From Panacagrimonas sp965216805 (lineage in GTDB: Bacteria; Pseudomonadota; Gammaproteobacteria; Nevskiales; Nevskiaceae), in NCBI RefSeq assembly GCF_965216805.1, contig NZ_CBDCGN010000002.1, positions 2,542,001 through 2,606,000 on the forward strand: a DNA stretch of 64,000 nucleotides, read 5' to 3'. This document shows positions 32,567 through 40,752 of the stretch, piece after piece; positions within the stretch are counted from its first letter, which is position 1; each line of letters opens with the position of its first letter. The translations under genes and the position numbers were made by a program. A model generated the notes under the pieces. The model saw only the letters and a list, made by a program, of their open reading frames with translations. It did not search any database and was not told the origin of the DNA.

Positions 32567-33193
32567 ATGAGCCCGATGCCCCGAACCGTGGTCCGACGCC
32601 GCCTTGCAACGCGCCTGCTGCTGCTCCTGACCTGTCTGCTGCCGCTGCCGGCGCTGGCCGACACCTGGCGCGTCGATCTGTTGGTGTTCCGCTACCTGCG
32701 CCCGGTCGACGAGCAAGGTCTGACGCCCGCACCGCCCAATCTGCGCAACGCCATCGAACTGGACGACACCGCCGCACTCAGCCGTGCCGGCATCACCCTG
32801 TTGCCGGAATCCGAGTTCGCGCTGGCCGATCACTGGACGCAGTTGCGGCGCAGCGCACAGTTCCGCCCCCTGATCCGACTGGCGTGGACGCAGAACGATC
32901 CGCCCTCTGCCAACGGCCCGCGCCTGCGCCTCAAGGGCGGCGAAGAACTGGTGGTCGCCGACGAGTCCGGCATGGGCGCGCGTCAGTTCAACGAGATCGA
33001 CGGCAGCGTGGCCCTGCACCTGGGCCGCTTTCTGCACCTGGACACCGACATGGTCTACACCGCGCCCGGCGCCGACGCCACGTCCTGGACGCTCTCCGAG
33101 AGCCGGCGCATGCGCAGCGAGGAACTGCATCATCTGGACAGCCCGCGCCTGGCTGCCATCGTGCGGGTGGTGCGCTGGGGGAGTTCGCCGTGA
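32567..33193 (+). CDS. csiV: CsiV-family periplasmic protein
   Basis: 208 residues with a signal peptide (LLLLLTCLLPLPALA-D). The mature start TWRVDLLVFRYLRPV and the SRRMRSEELHHLDSPRLAAIVRV ending match the CsiV family. Its gene normally follows mfd in gammaproteobacteria, as here. CsiV binds peptidoglycan and, in Pseudomonas and Vibrio-type systems, works with LpoA/PBP1A. The start is ATG 32567, with ATG 32576 as a possible alternative. Confidence 0.8.
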   Translation: MSPMPRTVVRRRLATRLLLLLTCLLPLPALADTWRVDLLVFRYLRPVDEQGLTPAPPNLRNAIELDDTAALSRAGITLLPESEFALADHWTQLRRSAQFRPLIRLAWTQNDPPSANGPRLRLKGGEELVVADESGMGARQFNEIDGSVALHLGRFLHLDTDMVYTAPGADATSWTLSESRRMRSEELHHLDSPRLAAIVRVVRWGSSP

Positions 33194-33211
33194 GACCTGC
33201 GGCCTGAGCCG

Positions 33212-34024
33212 ATGCGCACGACTCCGCCCATTCGCGTGCGCAACCTGGTCGCCGCGTTCGGCGACAACGTAGTGCTGCGCGACGTCAGCCTGGACGTGGC
33301 CGCCGGCGAGATCCTGGTAATCATGGGCGGCTCGGGCTCGGGTAAGAGCACCCTGCTGCGCCACATGCTGGGCCTGCTCAAGCCCGTCTCCGGCGACATG
33401 GAGTTGCTGGGCATCGATACCGCCAGCGCCACCGACAAGCAGTGGATGGCGTTGCGCCGCCGGATGGGCGTGGCGTTTCAGAGCGGCGCGCTGTTCTCGT
33501 CCATGAACGTGGGCGACAACATCCGTCTGCCGCTGCGCGAACGCACCGGCCTGGATCCGGAAACCATCGACATCATGATGCGGATCAAGCTGGACGTGGT
33601 GAACCTGCCGGGTTGCGAAGACCTGATGCCGGCCGAACTGTCCGGCGGCATGATCAAGCGCGCCGCACTGGCACGCGCGCTGATCATGGACCCGGAGCTG
33701 CTGTTCCTAGACGAACCCAGCGCCGGTCTGGACCCGGTGATCGCGGCCTCGCTGGACGAGCTGCTGCTGCAACTGCGCGATGCCACCGGCATGAGCGTGG
33801 TGGTGATCACCCACGAACTGGAAAGCGCGTTCAAGATCGCCGACCGCATCTGCGTGCTCGACCGCGGCGAGGTGATCGCCCTGGGCACGGTCGACGAGGT
33901 GCGCAACTCCGACTCCGAGCGCGTGCAGGCTCTGCTGACGCGCAAGGTGGAATCGCCCAAGTTCGAGCCGCAGGCCTATCTGCAGCAGTTGATCGGCGCA
34001 AGCTCGGCGCGGCGGGTGAACTGA
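33212..34024 (+). CDS. ABC transporter ATP-binding protein, MlaF-like, orphan
   Basis: 270 residues. Walker A GGSGSGKST (39-47), Q-loop VAFQSGALFSSMNV, signature LSGGMIKRAALARAL, Walker B LLFLDEPSAGLD and H-loop VITHELESAF. The LSGGM / DEPSAGLDP combination and the C-terminal tail are those of MlaF, the ATPase of the MlaFEDB lipid transporter that maintains outer-membrane asymmetry. The genes normally following (mlaE, mlaD) are absent; the next gene is on the other strand. It may pair with a permease encoded elsewhere. Confidence 0.88.
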   Translation: MRTTPPIRVRNLVAAFGDNVVLRDVSLDVAAGEILVIMGGSGSGKSTLLRHMLGLLKPVSGDMELLGIDTASATDKQWMALRRRMGVAFQSGALFSSMNVGDNIRLPLRERTGLDPETIDIMMRIKLDVVNLPGCEDLMPAELSGGMIKRAALARALIMDPELLFLDEPSAGLDPVIAASLDELLLQLRDATGMSVVVITHELESAFKIADRICVLDRGEVIALGTVDEVRNSDSERVQALLTRKVESPKFEPQAYLQQLIGASSARRVN

Positions 34025-34045
34025 GAATCCCGACGATCAGCGCAT

Positions 34046-34591
34046 TCATTGACCTTCGATCTCACGCATCACGTCCCGCATCTGCCGACCGGTCGGCGTA
34101 CTGACGTTATCGCCGGTACGGGACGCGCCCAAGCCCTGCATGTTGGAAAAGAACTTGGCGATTGAAACCTGCTCAAGCACCTTGGCATAAGTGTTCGCTG
34201 GCGGCGGCAGCTTGGCGGCGAAGTTGGCGACCGCGCCGAACAGCGCATCGAAGGCCTGTGCGGCCTTGTCCTGGTTGTGTTCGGGCTTTTTGACCCAGGT
34301 GTTGAGCACGCCCAGCGCATCCGATAGCTGGCACAGTGCCTGCAGATCGGTAGCCGCGCCTGCCGCTGTTGACACCGACGCATGCACTTTCTCGATTGCA
34401 CTGGCGGCCGTCTGCAGCTTGCTCTTGACGTCGGTTGCGACCTTCACGAACGAGGCAACCTGGCTGGCGTTTTCAGTGATGGTCTTGGCGCGTTCGAGCA
34501 GCGCGGCAGCGTCCTTGACGTTGGCCGTGCAAAAGCCGAGCTTTGACTTCAGCGCAAAGTACGCCTCGTCAAGGATGTTCGTGTGTGGCAT
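34046..34591 (-). CDS. Hypothetical all-helical protein
   Basis: 181 residues, no signal peptide or membrane segment. It is helical with heptad-like Ala/Val/Lys stretches (about 25-80: DAAALLERAKTITENASQVA), a second helical block with LPPPANTYAKVLEQVSIAKFF near 130-150, and a polar tail. I do not recognise the family. It lies between the MlaF-like gene (convergent, 21 bp) and the ECF operon (divergent, 210 bp). A GGAGACCCCCCA stretch before ATG 34591 is an acceptable ribosome-binding site. Confidence 0.7.
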   Translation of the reverse strand: MPHTNILDEAYFALKSKLGFCTANVKDAAALLERAKTITENASQVASFVKVATDVKSKLQTAASAIEKVHASVSTAAGAATDLQALCQLSDALGVLNTWVKKPEHNQDKAAQAFDALFGAVANFAAKLPPPANTYAKVLEQVSIAKFFSNMQGLGASRTGDNVSTPTGRQMRDVMREIEGQ

Positions 34592-34801
34592 TGGGGGGTC
34601 TCCGGCAAGGCGAGTAGCAGGGTGGTTGGACGGCTAAGCGATGCGATCAATGATCGGGGCCGCCCACGCTCCGCACATCCCCAGAACATGGGATCGGCTC
34701 GGCAGGACCGTGCGTCCGGTCACACCTGGCGCTTGCTACCATCGCCACGCAACCCTGTTCCGTCCGGCCGGTTTCCAATCCGGCGCACTCCTTCCCGCGG
34801 C

Positions 34802-35401
34802 ATGTCCGAATTCCTCAAACGCTGGCGCAGCGGTCGTAGACGGCACTCGTTCGAGGCGCTGATCGAGCCGCATATCGAGCACCTGTACCGGGTGGCGTAC
34901 CGGCTGACCCGCAACGAATCCGGCGCCGAGGATCTGGTGCAGGACGTGCTGATCAAGCTGTTCCGCATCCAGGGTCAGGTCGCCAGCCTGCAGCAGCCGC
35001 GCCCGTGGATCGCCCGGGTGCTCTACCGCGAGTACGTCGACCGCTGGAGACGCGAGCGTCACGCCCCGGTGAACTTGTCGGAAGTCGAAACTGCCGACGG
35101 GGCCGGCACCCTCGCCGACAACGAACCCGACCCGCAGGCCAACCCGGAGCAGGCCGCCATCGAACAGCAGCTCGGCGAGCAGCTGACCGCGGCGCTCGAA
35201 CGTTTGAGCGACGACCATCGCACCGTGCTGCTGTTCCACGACGTCGAGGGTTACACCATGGACGAGCTGTGCACGGTGCTGTCGCTGCCTCTGGGAACCG
35301 TCAAGTCGCGTATACACCGGGCACGCGCACGGCTGCGAGAGACGCTGCGCGATATGGATGAAACCTTTTCCGTGACCGGTACGTGGTACAGCGCAAGATG
35401 A
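34802..35401 (+). CDS. ECF (RpoE-type) RNA polymerase sigma factor
   Basis: 199 residues from ATG 34802. Sigma region 2 at about 20-80 (LIEPHIEHLYRVAYRLTRNE, GAEDLVQDVLIKLF, PWIARVLYREYVDRWR) and region 4 at about 135-190 (LERLSDDHRTVLLFHDVEGYTMDELCTVL, LGTVKSRIHRARARLRETL). There is no extension. The stop overlaps the ATG of a zinc-type anti-sigma gene (ATGA at 35398-35401), so sigma and anti-sigma are translationally coupled. This is the first gene of a five-gene run of otherwise exported proteins, and so probably responds to an envelope signal. Confidence 0.93.
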   Translation: MSEFLKRWRSGRRRHSFEALIEPHIEHLYRVAYRLTRNESGAEDLVQDVLIKLFRIQGQVASLQQPRPWIARVLYREYVDRWRRERHAPVNLSEVETADGAGTLADNEPDPQANPEQAAIEQQLGEQLTAALERLSDDHRTVLLFHDVEGYTMDELCTVLSLPLGTVKSRIHRARARLRETLRDMDETFSVTGTWYSAR

Positions 35402-36114
35402 AGGACATGGATTGCCGCGCGTTTTCGAACCAGTTGGACGAGTCGCTGGACGGCACGCTGACGGCTGAACGCCAGCGTGCCATGGACGCGCACGAACGCA
35501 CCTGCGAGGCCTGCAGCAGCGCTGCGCACATGGCGCGGCGGGTAATGGCCGGCCTGCGCGCCCTGCCCGCGCCGCCGTCTGCACGTGCCGGTTTTGCCGC
35601 CCGTGCACTGCGTCATGCGCGGCGGGCCTCCCCCGAATGTCCAACCGATCGGTCGGCCTGGCGCGATGGCGCGTTCGCGCTCAGCGGCGCCGCGGCCGCC
35701 GGCCTGGGCATGGCGGTGGTGTTGTGGAACCAGACCGGTGATTCCACCGAAGCCACCACCGTCGAACTGCCGGTGCTCGAAACCGTCACCCTGACCGAGG
35801 GCGAGGTCGAATCGCTACGCATGCGCATCGACGCACCGCGGCATTTCGATGGCGTGCGTTTCAGCGTGGAACTGCCCGAACAGGTGTGGCTGGCGGAGCA
35901 GCCTGGTATTCGCGCCATGACCTGGGAAGGCGAACTGCTGGCCGGCGAAAATCTGCTGGAGCTGCCGCTGATGGCCCTGGCCGGCGCCAACGGCACCGTC
36001 ACCGCGCGAGTCACCTGGGGCGATCAGGAGCGGCGCCTGCAGGCGCAGATCGTCAGCGTGGCACCGGTGCTGGAGCTTGACCCTGCTGCGGGCGGCAGTG
36101 GTCGGGGCACCTGA
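35398..36114 (+). CDS. Anti-sigma factor with zinc-binding N-terminus and one membrane segment
   Basis: 238 residues from ATG 35398. The ZAS motif H32-x3-C36-x2-C39 (HERTCEAC) in the cytoplasmic N-terminus is the usual sigma-binding anti-sigma domain. A single membrane helix lies near 90-110 (FALSGAAAAGLGMAVVLW). The C-terminal half (about 115-235) is a beta-rich periplasmic domain (VSFSVELPEQVWLAE-like strands) that probably senses the signal. The stop is followed at once by the next small gene. Confidence 0.88.
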   Translation: MKDMDCRAFSNQLDESLDGTLTAERQRAMDAHERTCEACSSAAHMARRVMAGLRALPAPPSARAGFAARALRHARRASPECPTDRSAWRDGAFALSGAAAAGLGMAVVLWNQTGDSTEATTVELPVLETVTLTEGEVESLRMRIDAPRHFDGVRFSVELPEQVWLAEQPGIRAMTWEGELLAGENLLELPLMALAGANGTVTARVTWGDQERRLQAQIVSVAPVLELDPAAGGSGRGT

Positions 36115-36115
36115 C

Positions 36116-36478
36116 GTGCGCAGAAGGACCAAGTCTTCGCGCCGGTGGATTGCAGTCTGCTTCTGTCTGGCCTGGCTGTGGCCGCAATCCACTTCTGCTG
36201 CGCCGGTGTCGCTGGAGCTGCCGATGCAGGCGATCAGCCGCAACGACACCCCCAGCGTGCCGGTGGTGCCATCCGATGGCGATGAGGTCTCCGCCGAAGA
36301 TCGGCTGTCGTTCGAGTCGCGTCGTCGCAAGAGCGGGCCGGAATTTCCCGGACCGGCCGGGCCGCCGATGGCCTCCGCGCGCGAAAGCGGCCTGGTCGAG
36401 CGGACGCTGATGGATGCCGCCAACGTCATCAATTCGGTCGGCGCAACCGAGCTGCCCTTGCTGGCGCCGGCGCGATGA
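36116..36478 (+). CDS. Small exported protein of the ECF operon (unknown)
   Basis: 120 residues from GTG 36116, two bases after the anti-sigma stop; an ATG at 36077 inside the anti-sigma gene is the alternative. The signal peptide is RRWIAVCFCLAWLWPQSTSA-A. The mature part is short and Pro/Ser-rich, with a charged centre (EDRLSFESRRRKSGPEFPGPAGPP) and a helical tail. No family recognised. Tight packing between its neighbours supports a common function with them. Confidence 0.7.
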   Translation: MRRRTKSSRRWIAVCFCLAWLWPQSTSAAPVSLELPMQAISRNDTPSVPVVPSDGDEVSAEDRLSFESRRRKSGPEFPGPAGPPMASARESGLVERTLMDAANVINSVGATELPLLAPAR

Positions 36479-36837
36479 AAACAGCATCGCCGGCACCGTT
36501 TGCCACCCACCTGCTGCTGGCAGCGACGCTGAGCGGTGCGCTGGCGAGTCTGCCGGCCTGGTCCAGCGAGGCACAGCAGTTGGACCTGACCATGGAAGTC
36601 ATCGGCAAGGACGAGCGTCTGGACGAGCGCGTGGTCAATCGCATCGCCATTCCCGGCGTGCGCTCCGGCCCGGTCAGCGGCGACCGCGCCGAGGCGGCGG
36701 CGCAGGCCCGCCAGCAACGCCAGGACGCTTGGCAGCAGCGCCGCGAGGCCGCCCGCCAGCGCGCCGACTCCGCGCGCGAGCGATTCCAGGAACGTCGCGA
36801 GGAACGTCGCCAGGAACTTCGAGACTCCCGGCAGTGA
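36475..36837 (+). CDS. Small exported protein with Arg/Gln-rich helical tail (unknown)
   Basis: 120 residues; its ATG overlaps the previous stop (ATGA at 36475-36478). The signal peptide ends near AWSSEA. A short conserved-looking segment LDLTMEVIGKDERLDERVVNRI comes next. From about residue 75 onward is a highly charged continuous helix of Arg, Gln and Glu that could be a coiled coil. Function unknown; a periplasmic adaptor or structural peptide is possible. Confidence 0.72.
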   Translation: MKTASPAPFATHLLLAATLSGALASLPAWSSEAQQLDLTMEVIGKDERLDERVVNRIAIPGVRSGPVSGDRAEAAAQARQQRQDAWQQRREAARQRADSARERFQERREERRQELRDSRQ

Positions 36838-36862
36838 TGCCCGGCTCGGTACTGCTCGGCGC

Positions 36863-38149
36863 ATGAGGTCGGGGCCGTGGCAGCGAGCGTCGATCGCGCG
36901 ACGATACCGTCTGACACTTGAGGCGGACATCGGGTGGCGGCGTCTGGCCCGGACGCTGCTGATCGCGATCGCGCTGATATCACCGGCTCATGGTCAGGAG
37001 CCGGACCCCTTCGATGTCGGCATCGAACACACGCGCGCCGGCCGTTTCGACCTGGCGTTGCAGCGCTTCGAGCAGGCGCGGGCCCAGGGTGACGACAGCC
37101 CGCGGCTGCATTTCAATCTGGGTGTGGTGCATTACCGGCTCGGTCACCATGATCGCGCGCGGCGGGCGTTTACCGCGGCGTCCCAAGACCCCGAACTGGC
37201 CGACCTGGCGCACTACAATCTTGGGCTGGTGGAGCTGGCGGCCGGGCACGAGACCGCCGCGCGTGGCTGGTTCCGGCTGACCGTGGAGCGCGCCGCCGAC
37301 CCGGGCCTGCGCGAGTTGGCGCGCAGCGCGCTGGGCCAGCCGTCGGCGAACCAGGCCAGTGCCGTGCAAACAGGCCTCCAGGTCCTGCGAGGTCACGACA
37401 GCAACGTGATCCTGCCGGTTGGCGCGATCGCCGATGCCGCCACCTCCACCCAGGATCATTACTGGGATCTTCGTGCGGGCGCGGCCGGCTCGCTGGCAGG
37501 CTGGGTCGACGGCCTGGGCTATCACCTCAACGGCCTGCTGATGGCTTACGACGAGTTCGACGATGCCGATCTGGGCGCCACCGAAGCCGGCCTGGACTGG
37601 CGCGGACCGTTCACCATGGAGTTCAACGTCGGCGCACTGACGGTCGGCGATCGCGGCTACCAACGCAGCATGGAACTGCGCGCCCTGGCGCCGCTGATCG
37701 AAGGCGAGTCCGGAACCTTGCAGGCCGAGGCCAACGCCACGCGGCTGGACGCTCTCAACGACAACGCCGAGCCGGTCGAAGGCTGGCAGTACGGCCTGGG
37801 TCTGGGCTACCAGCACCGCTTCGAGTCGGTCTATCTGCAGGCCAGCTATCGCCATCTGGAGAACCGGCGGCGCTCCAGCGCCCTGTCGCCACCGCAGGAC
37901 CTGGTGCAACTGCGTGCGCTGGCGCGCTGGGGACGCTGGTCGGCACGGGTATGGACGCGCTACCTGCACAGTCGTTACGAGGCGGATCGGCGCGACCGTG
38001 CGTTCGATGTCGGCACCACACTGGGCTGGGCGCCCTGGGCCTGCTGCGAGGCCCTGCTGGAATTCACCCGTCAGGAGAACGACTCCACCGAGTCGGCCTT
38101 CTCCTATGTCAGCGAGCGGTTCGGTCTTGGACTGCGCCTGCAATTCTGA
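36863..38149 (+). CDS. TPR protein with C-terminal outer-membrane-like beta-barrel
   Basis: 428 residues. After a signal segment (about 30-45, LLIAIALISPAHGQ) come three to four TPR-like helical pairs (about 50-165: GRFDLALQRFEQARAQGDDSPRLHFNLG, GHHDRARRAFTAA, ADLAHYNLGLVELAAGHE). From about 180 come alternating amphipathic strands ending RFGLGLRLQF with a terminal phenylalanine, as in outer-membrane barrels. The layout resembles Slam-like or polysaccharide-export TPR-porins, but I do not recognise the exact family. It closes the ECF operon, 25 bp after the previous gene. The true start may lie inside the first 30 residues. Confidence 0.8.
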   Translation: MRSGPWQRASIARRYRLTLEADIGWRRLARTLLIAIALISPAHGQEPDPFDVGIEHTRAGRFDLALQRFEQARAQGDDSPRLHFNLGVVHYRLGHHDRARRAFTAASQDPELADLAHYNLGLVELAAGHETAARGWFRLTVERAADPGLRELARSALGQPSANQASAVQTGLQVLRGHDSNVILPVGAIADAATSTQDHYWDLRAGAAGSLAGWVDGLGYHLNGLLMAYDEFDDADLGATEAGLDWRGPFTMEFNVGALTVGDRGYQRSMELRALAPLIEGESGTLQAEANATRLDALNDNAEPVEGWQYGLGLGYQHRFESVYLQASYRHLENRRRSSALSPPQDLVQLRALARWGRWSARVWTRYLHSRYEADRRDRAFDVGTTLGWAPWACCEALLEFTRQENDSTESAFSYVSERFGLGLRLQF

Positions 38150-38342
38150 CTTTGCGTCGAGCTCCGACCTGCGCTGCTCGGGTGCAACACACAGCGGGTT
38201 TCGCGCGTCCGGCACCCGCACCTTTGCATGGCCGGGATGCGCCCCGGTTTCGATCGGCGGGGGCGACCGGTCTGCATCAGAAACATGATCGACTGATCAA
38301 CTCGCGCGCGTGATCGGAGGCGAACCGGATCGAGTCATCGCG

Positions 38343-38368
38343 GGAACCAAACGCCGCGAAGTTGCGTG
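38343..38368 (+). promoter_or_regulatory. Possible ECF-type promoter
   Basis: GGAACC (38343-38348), 16-bp spacer, CGTG (38365-38368), 78 bp ahead of the exported protein gene at 38446. The pattern fits a generic ECF promoter and would place that gene under the nearby sigma factor. Motif match only. Confidence 0.25.
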
Positions 38369-38445
38369 AAGAACCCTGAGGAGTTCGCTGGTGGCATCGG
38401 CGAAAAGCTCGTACCCATTAACGACCGAAAAGGATCATCACCATC

Positions 38446-38838
38446 ATGCTTCGCAAACTCGCCATCGCTACGCTGCTCTGCACCGCCATGGGCACCGCCA
38501 ACGCCGCGCCCGCCGGTACCGGCATCGGCCGCATTCCGGTTCTGGGCCCGCTGGTCCAGGGCCTGTTGCCCGGCGGCACCGCCTACATTCCCATCGTCGG
38601 CATTCCGATTCCGCTGCTGTCGACCGAGCCATTGCTGGGTCTGATCAATCCGCTGCTCAACGGTCTGCGCGGACCCTTGCTGACCTTTGGCGGCCCGGTG
38701 ATCGACAACCTCCTGACCCCGCTGGTGGTGCTGGCCAATCCGGGACTGAGGACCAACCCGCGGCTTGCGGTGGCGGCGGCCAGCGCGCGGAGCCAGCCAG
38801 GAACCACGCTGCCCGGGTTGCTGCCTGCGACACGCTAG
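38446..38838 (+). CDS. Small exported Gly/Pro/Leu-rich hydrophobic protein (unknown)
   Basis: 130 residues behind AAAAGGA. A clear signal peptide (MLRKLAIATLLCTAMGTANA-A) leads to a mature part rich in Gly, Pro, Leu and Ile with quasi-repeats (IPVLGPLVQGLLPGG, IPIVGIPIPLL, LINPLLNGLRGPLL, PVIDNLLTPLVVLANPGL) and no cysteine after the signal. It is neither a classical TM protein nor a known adhesin to me. It may coat the envelope or be secreted. A strong hairpin follows the gene. Confidence 0.7.
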   Translation: MLRKLAIATLLCTAMGTANAAPAGTGIGRIPVLGPLVQGLLPGGTAYIPIVGIPIPLLSTEPLLGLINPLLNGLRGPLLTFGGPVIDNLLTPLVVLANPGLRTNPRLAVAAASARSQPGTTLPGLLPATR

Positions 38839-38846
38839 CCTTACGC

Positions 38847-38881
38847 CGCGCTCGCGGGAGCACCGATCTCCCGCGAGCGCG
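38847..38881 (+). terminator. Strong hairpin after the exported protein gene
   Basis: A perfect 14-bp stem (38847-38860 with 38868-38881, core GCGCTCGCGGGAG) and 7-nt loop start nine bases after the stop. No T-run follows, so it may protect the 3' end or act with Rho rather than terminate alone. Confidence 0.6.
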
Positions 38882-39138
38882 ACACGATTTCCCGATCGCC
38901 GCCGGTGGCTCCCCTTCTCCGTAGCAGCCGGCGGCACTTTTTGGGCTCGCCCCCTATTCCCTGAAGCCGGAGTTTTCAAGGCGCCCGTGGCAGAGACCGG
39001 GTTGGCGACCACTTTGGAAAAACGACCGCGAGACGCCGACGAGCCGCCGGTCGGCTGGGTCGCGACGCCCCGCCACCAGCACCCACGACTGGCGACGAGC
39101 CTGCGGCTAAGATGCCGCGTCTCTGGAGTCCAGTCCCC

Positions 39139-39621
39139 ATGTCCGTCTCGCGTCTGACCTGCTGCCTGATCCTGTTGTCGGTGCCCGCGATCGGCTGGGC
39201 GGAAACTATTTCCAACGCGGGCAAGGGCTATTCGTTCACCGTCCCGGCCAACTGGCGGATGGCGCATCCGGACTTCACCCTGACCGGCCCCACCGGCGCC
39301 TCCCTGACCGAATCCAGCCTGCATCCGGCCGGCACCCGCAGCCTTGAACACATCAGCAAGACCGCGGGCATGATCGCGTGCATCGGCGCCGACTATCAGG
39401 ACACCCTGGAACGCTTCGAACTGGGTGGCGAAAATTGGAAGGGCCTGGTCTCGGTATTCAAGGAACCCATGCGCGGCAACCGCCACCCGCGTCACGTGCT
39501 GCAACTGGTGGCGCAGCATGGCGAGAATTTCCGCCTGTTCTACCTCGCGGTTCCCAGCCAGGAGTGGCTGGGCGACCGCAATGCGGCCAGAGCACTGCTG
39601 GCGGCGCTGCGTTTCGATTAG
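39139..39621 (+). CDS. Small exported protein (unknown)
   Basis: 160 residues from ATG 39139. Signal peptide ending near AIGWA-E, then a globular alpha/beta protein starting ISNAGKGYSFTVPANWRMAHPDFTLTGPTGASL, which resembles PsbP/DUF1795-like envelope proteins; that likeness is weak. The TAG stop is formed by the first three bases of a dispersed terminal-inverted-repeat element (39619-39757), so the native C-terminus may have been cut or replaced. Confidence 0.7.
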   Translation: MSVSRLTCCLILLSVPAIGWAETISNAGKGYSFTVPANWRMAHPDFTLTGPTGASLTESSLHPAGTRSLEHISKTAGMIACIGADYQDTLERFELGGENWKGLVSVFKEPMRGNRHPRHVLQLVAQHGENFRLFYLAVPSQEWLGDRNAARALLAALRFD

Positions 39622-39757
39622 CCTGCGTTTCTCACAGGTCGCCGGAGAATCCCTCGCCATTGCCAGTCCGCACAAAGTTCTTCGACTTCGGTACCGAAAC
39701 GGACTGTCGAGAGATCCTCCGGCCATCGCTCGATCCCCCTTCGAGAAATTCAGGCTA
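39619..39757. mobile_element. Non-autonomous TIR element, short copy (139 bp)
   Basis: It begins TAGCCTGCGTTTCTCACAGG and ends CCTTCGAGAAATTCAGGCTA, degenerate versions of the perfect 20-bp ends of the 298-bp copy at 62093-62390. Inward of the left end both share CGCCGGAGAATCCCT, and inward of the right end CCATCGCTCGATCCCC. There is no coding capacity. Confidence 0.75.
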
Positions 39758-39867
39758 GCGCCGGGGCGACGACAGCCCGCTACACTTCCGGCCCTCGCCT
39801 TCTTCAACCGGAACATCTCGGGCCGCACCGCGTTCGCCGCGGCGCCCGACCAGGACATCGACCGCGC

Positions 39868-40737
39868 ATGAGTGCCCAGATCATTGACGGCAAGGCCGTC
39901 GCCGCGCGTCTGCAACGCGAGCTTGGGCTGGCGGTCAAGACGCGCCTTGAAGCGGGTTTACGCGCTCCGGCGCTGGCCACCGTGCTGGTCGGCCAGGACC
40001 CGGCCTCGGAAATCTACGTGCGCAACAAGCGCCGCACCTGCGCGGCACTGGGTATCCGCTCGGTGCCGGTGGAGCTGGCAGCCGACGTCGATCTGCCCGC
40101 CCTGCTCGCCGCCGTCGATGCGCTTAACGACGACGATGGCATCGACGGCATCCTGGTGCAGCTACCCCTGCCCAAGGGTATCGACGCGACGCCGGTGATC
40201 GAACGCATCCGTCCCGACAAGGATGTCGACGGCTTTCACCCCTACAACCTCGGACGCCTGGCGCAACGCCAGCCGGTGCTGCGGCCCTGCACGCCGTTCG
40301 GCGTGATCGAGCTGCTCGGCAGCACCGGCGTGGATCTGCATGGCCTGCGTGCCACGGTGGTCGGCGCCAGCAACATCGTCGGTCGGCCGATGGCACTCGA
40401 ACTGCTGCTGGCGGGATGCACCACCACGGTTTGTCATCGCTTCACCCGCGCGCTGGACGAGGAAGTGGCGCGCGCCGATGTCGTGATCGCCGCCGTGGGG
40501 AAACCGCAGATGGTGCGGGGAGACTGGATAAAGCCCGGTGCGATCGTCATCGACGTCGGCATCAACCGCCTGCCCGACGGCACGCTGTGTGGCGACGTGG
40601 AGTTCGCTGCGGCCGCCGAACGCGCGGCCTGGATCACACCGGTACCCGGTGGTGTCGGCCCAATGACGGTGACCATGCTGATGGCCAATACGATCAGCGC
40701 AGCGCAGATGCGCGAAGCGTCGCTGCGTGCGATCTGA
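39868..40737 (+). CDS. folD: Bifunctional methylenetetrahydrofolate dehydrogenase / cyclohydrolase
   Basis: 289 residues of full length. Catalytic Lys54 in YVRNKRRTCAALGI, the substrate loop DGILVQLPLPKGID, the NADP site VVGASNIVGRPMALELL and the signature PGGVGPMTVTMLMANT are all present. FolD interconverts 5,10-methylene-THF, methenyl-THF and 10-formyl-THF in the cytoplasm. It stands alone between two repeats. Confidence 0.97.
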   Translation: MSAQIIDGKAVAARLQRELGLAVKTRLEAGLRAPALATVLVGQDPASEIYVRNKRRTCAALGIRSVPVELAADVDLPALLAAVDALNDDDGIDGILVQLPLPKGIDATPVIERIRPDKDVDGFHPYNLGRLAQRQPVLRPCTPFGVIELLGSTGVDLHGLRATVVGASNIVGRPMALELLLAGCTTTVCHRFTRALDEEVARADVVIAAVGKPQMVRGDWIKPGAIVIDVGINRLPDGTLCGDVEFAAAAERAAWITPVPGGVGPMTVTMLMANTISAAQMREASLRAI

Positions 40738-40752
40738 GAAATATTTTTCGGA

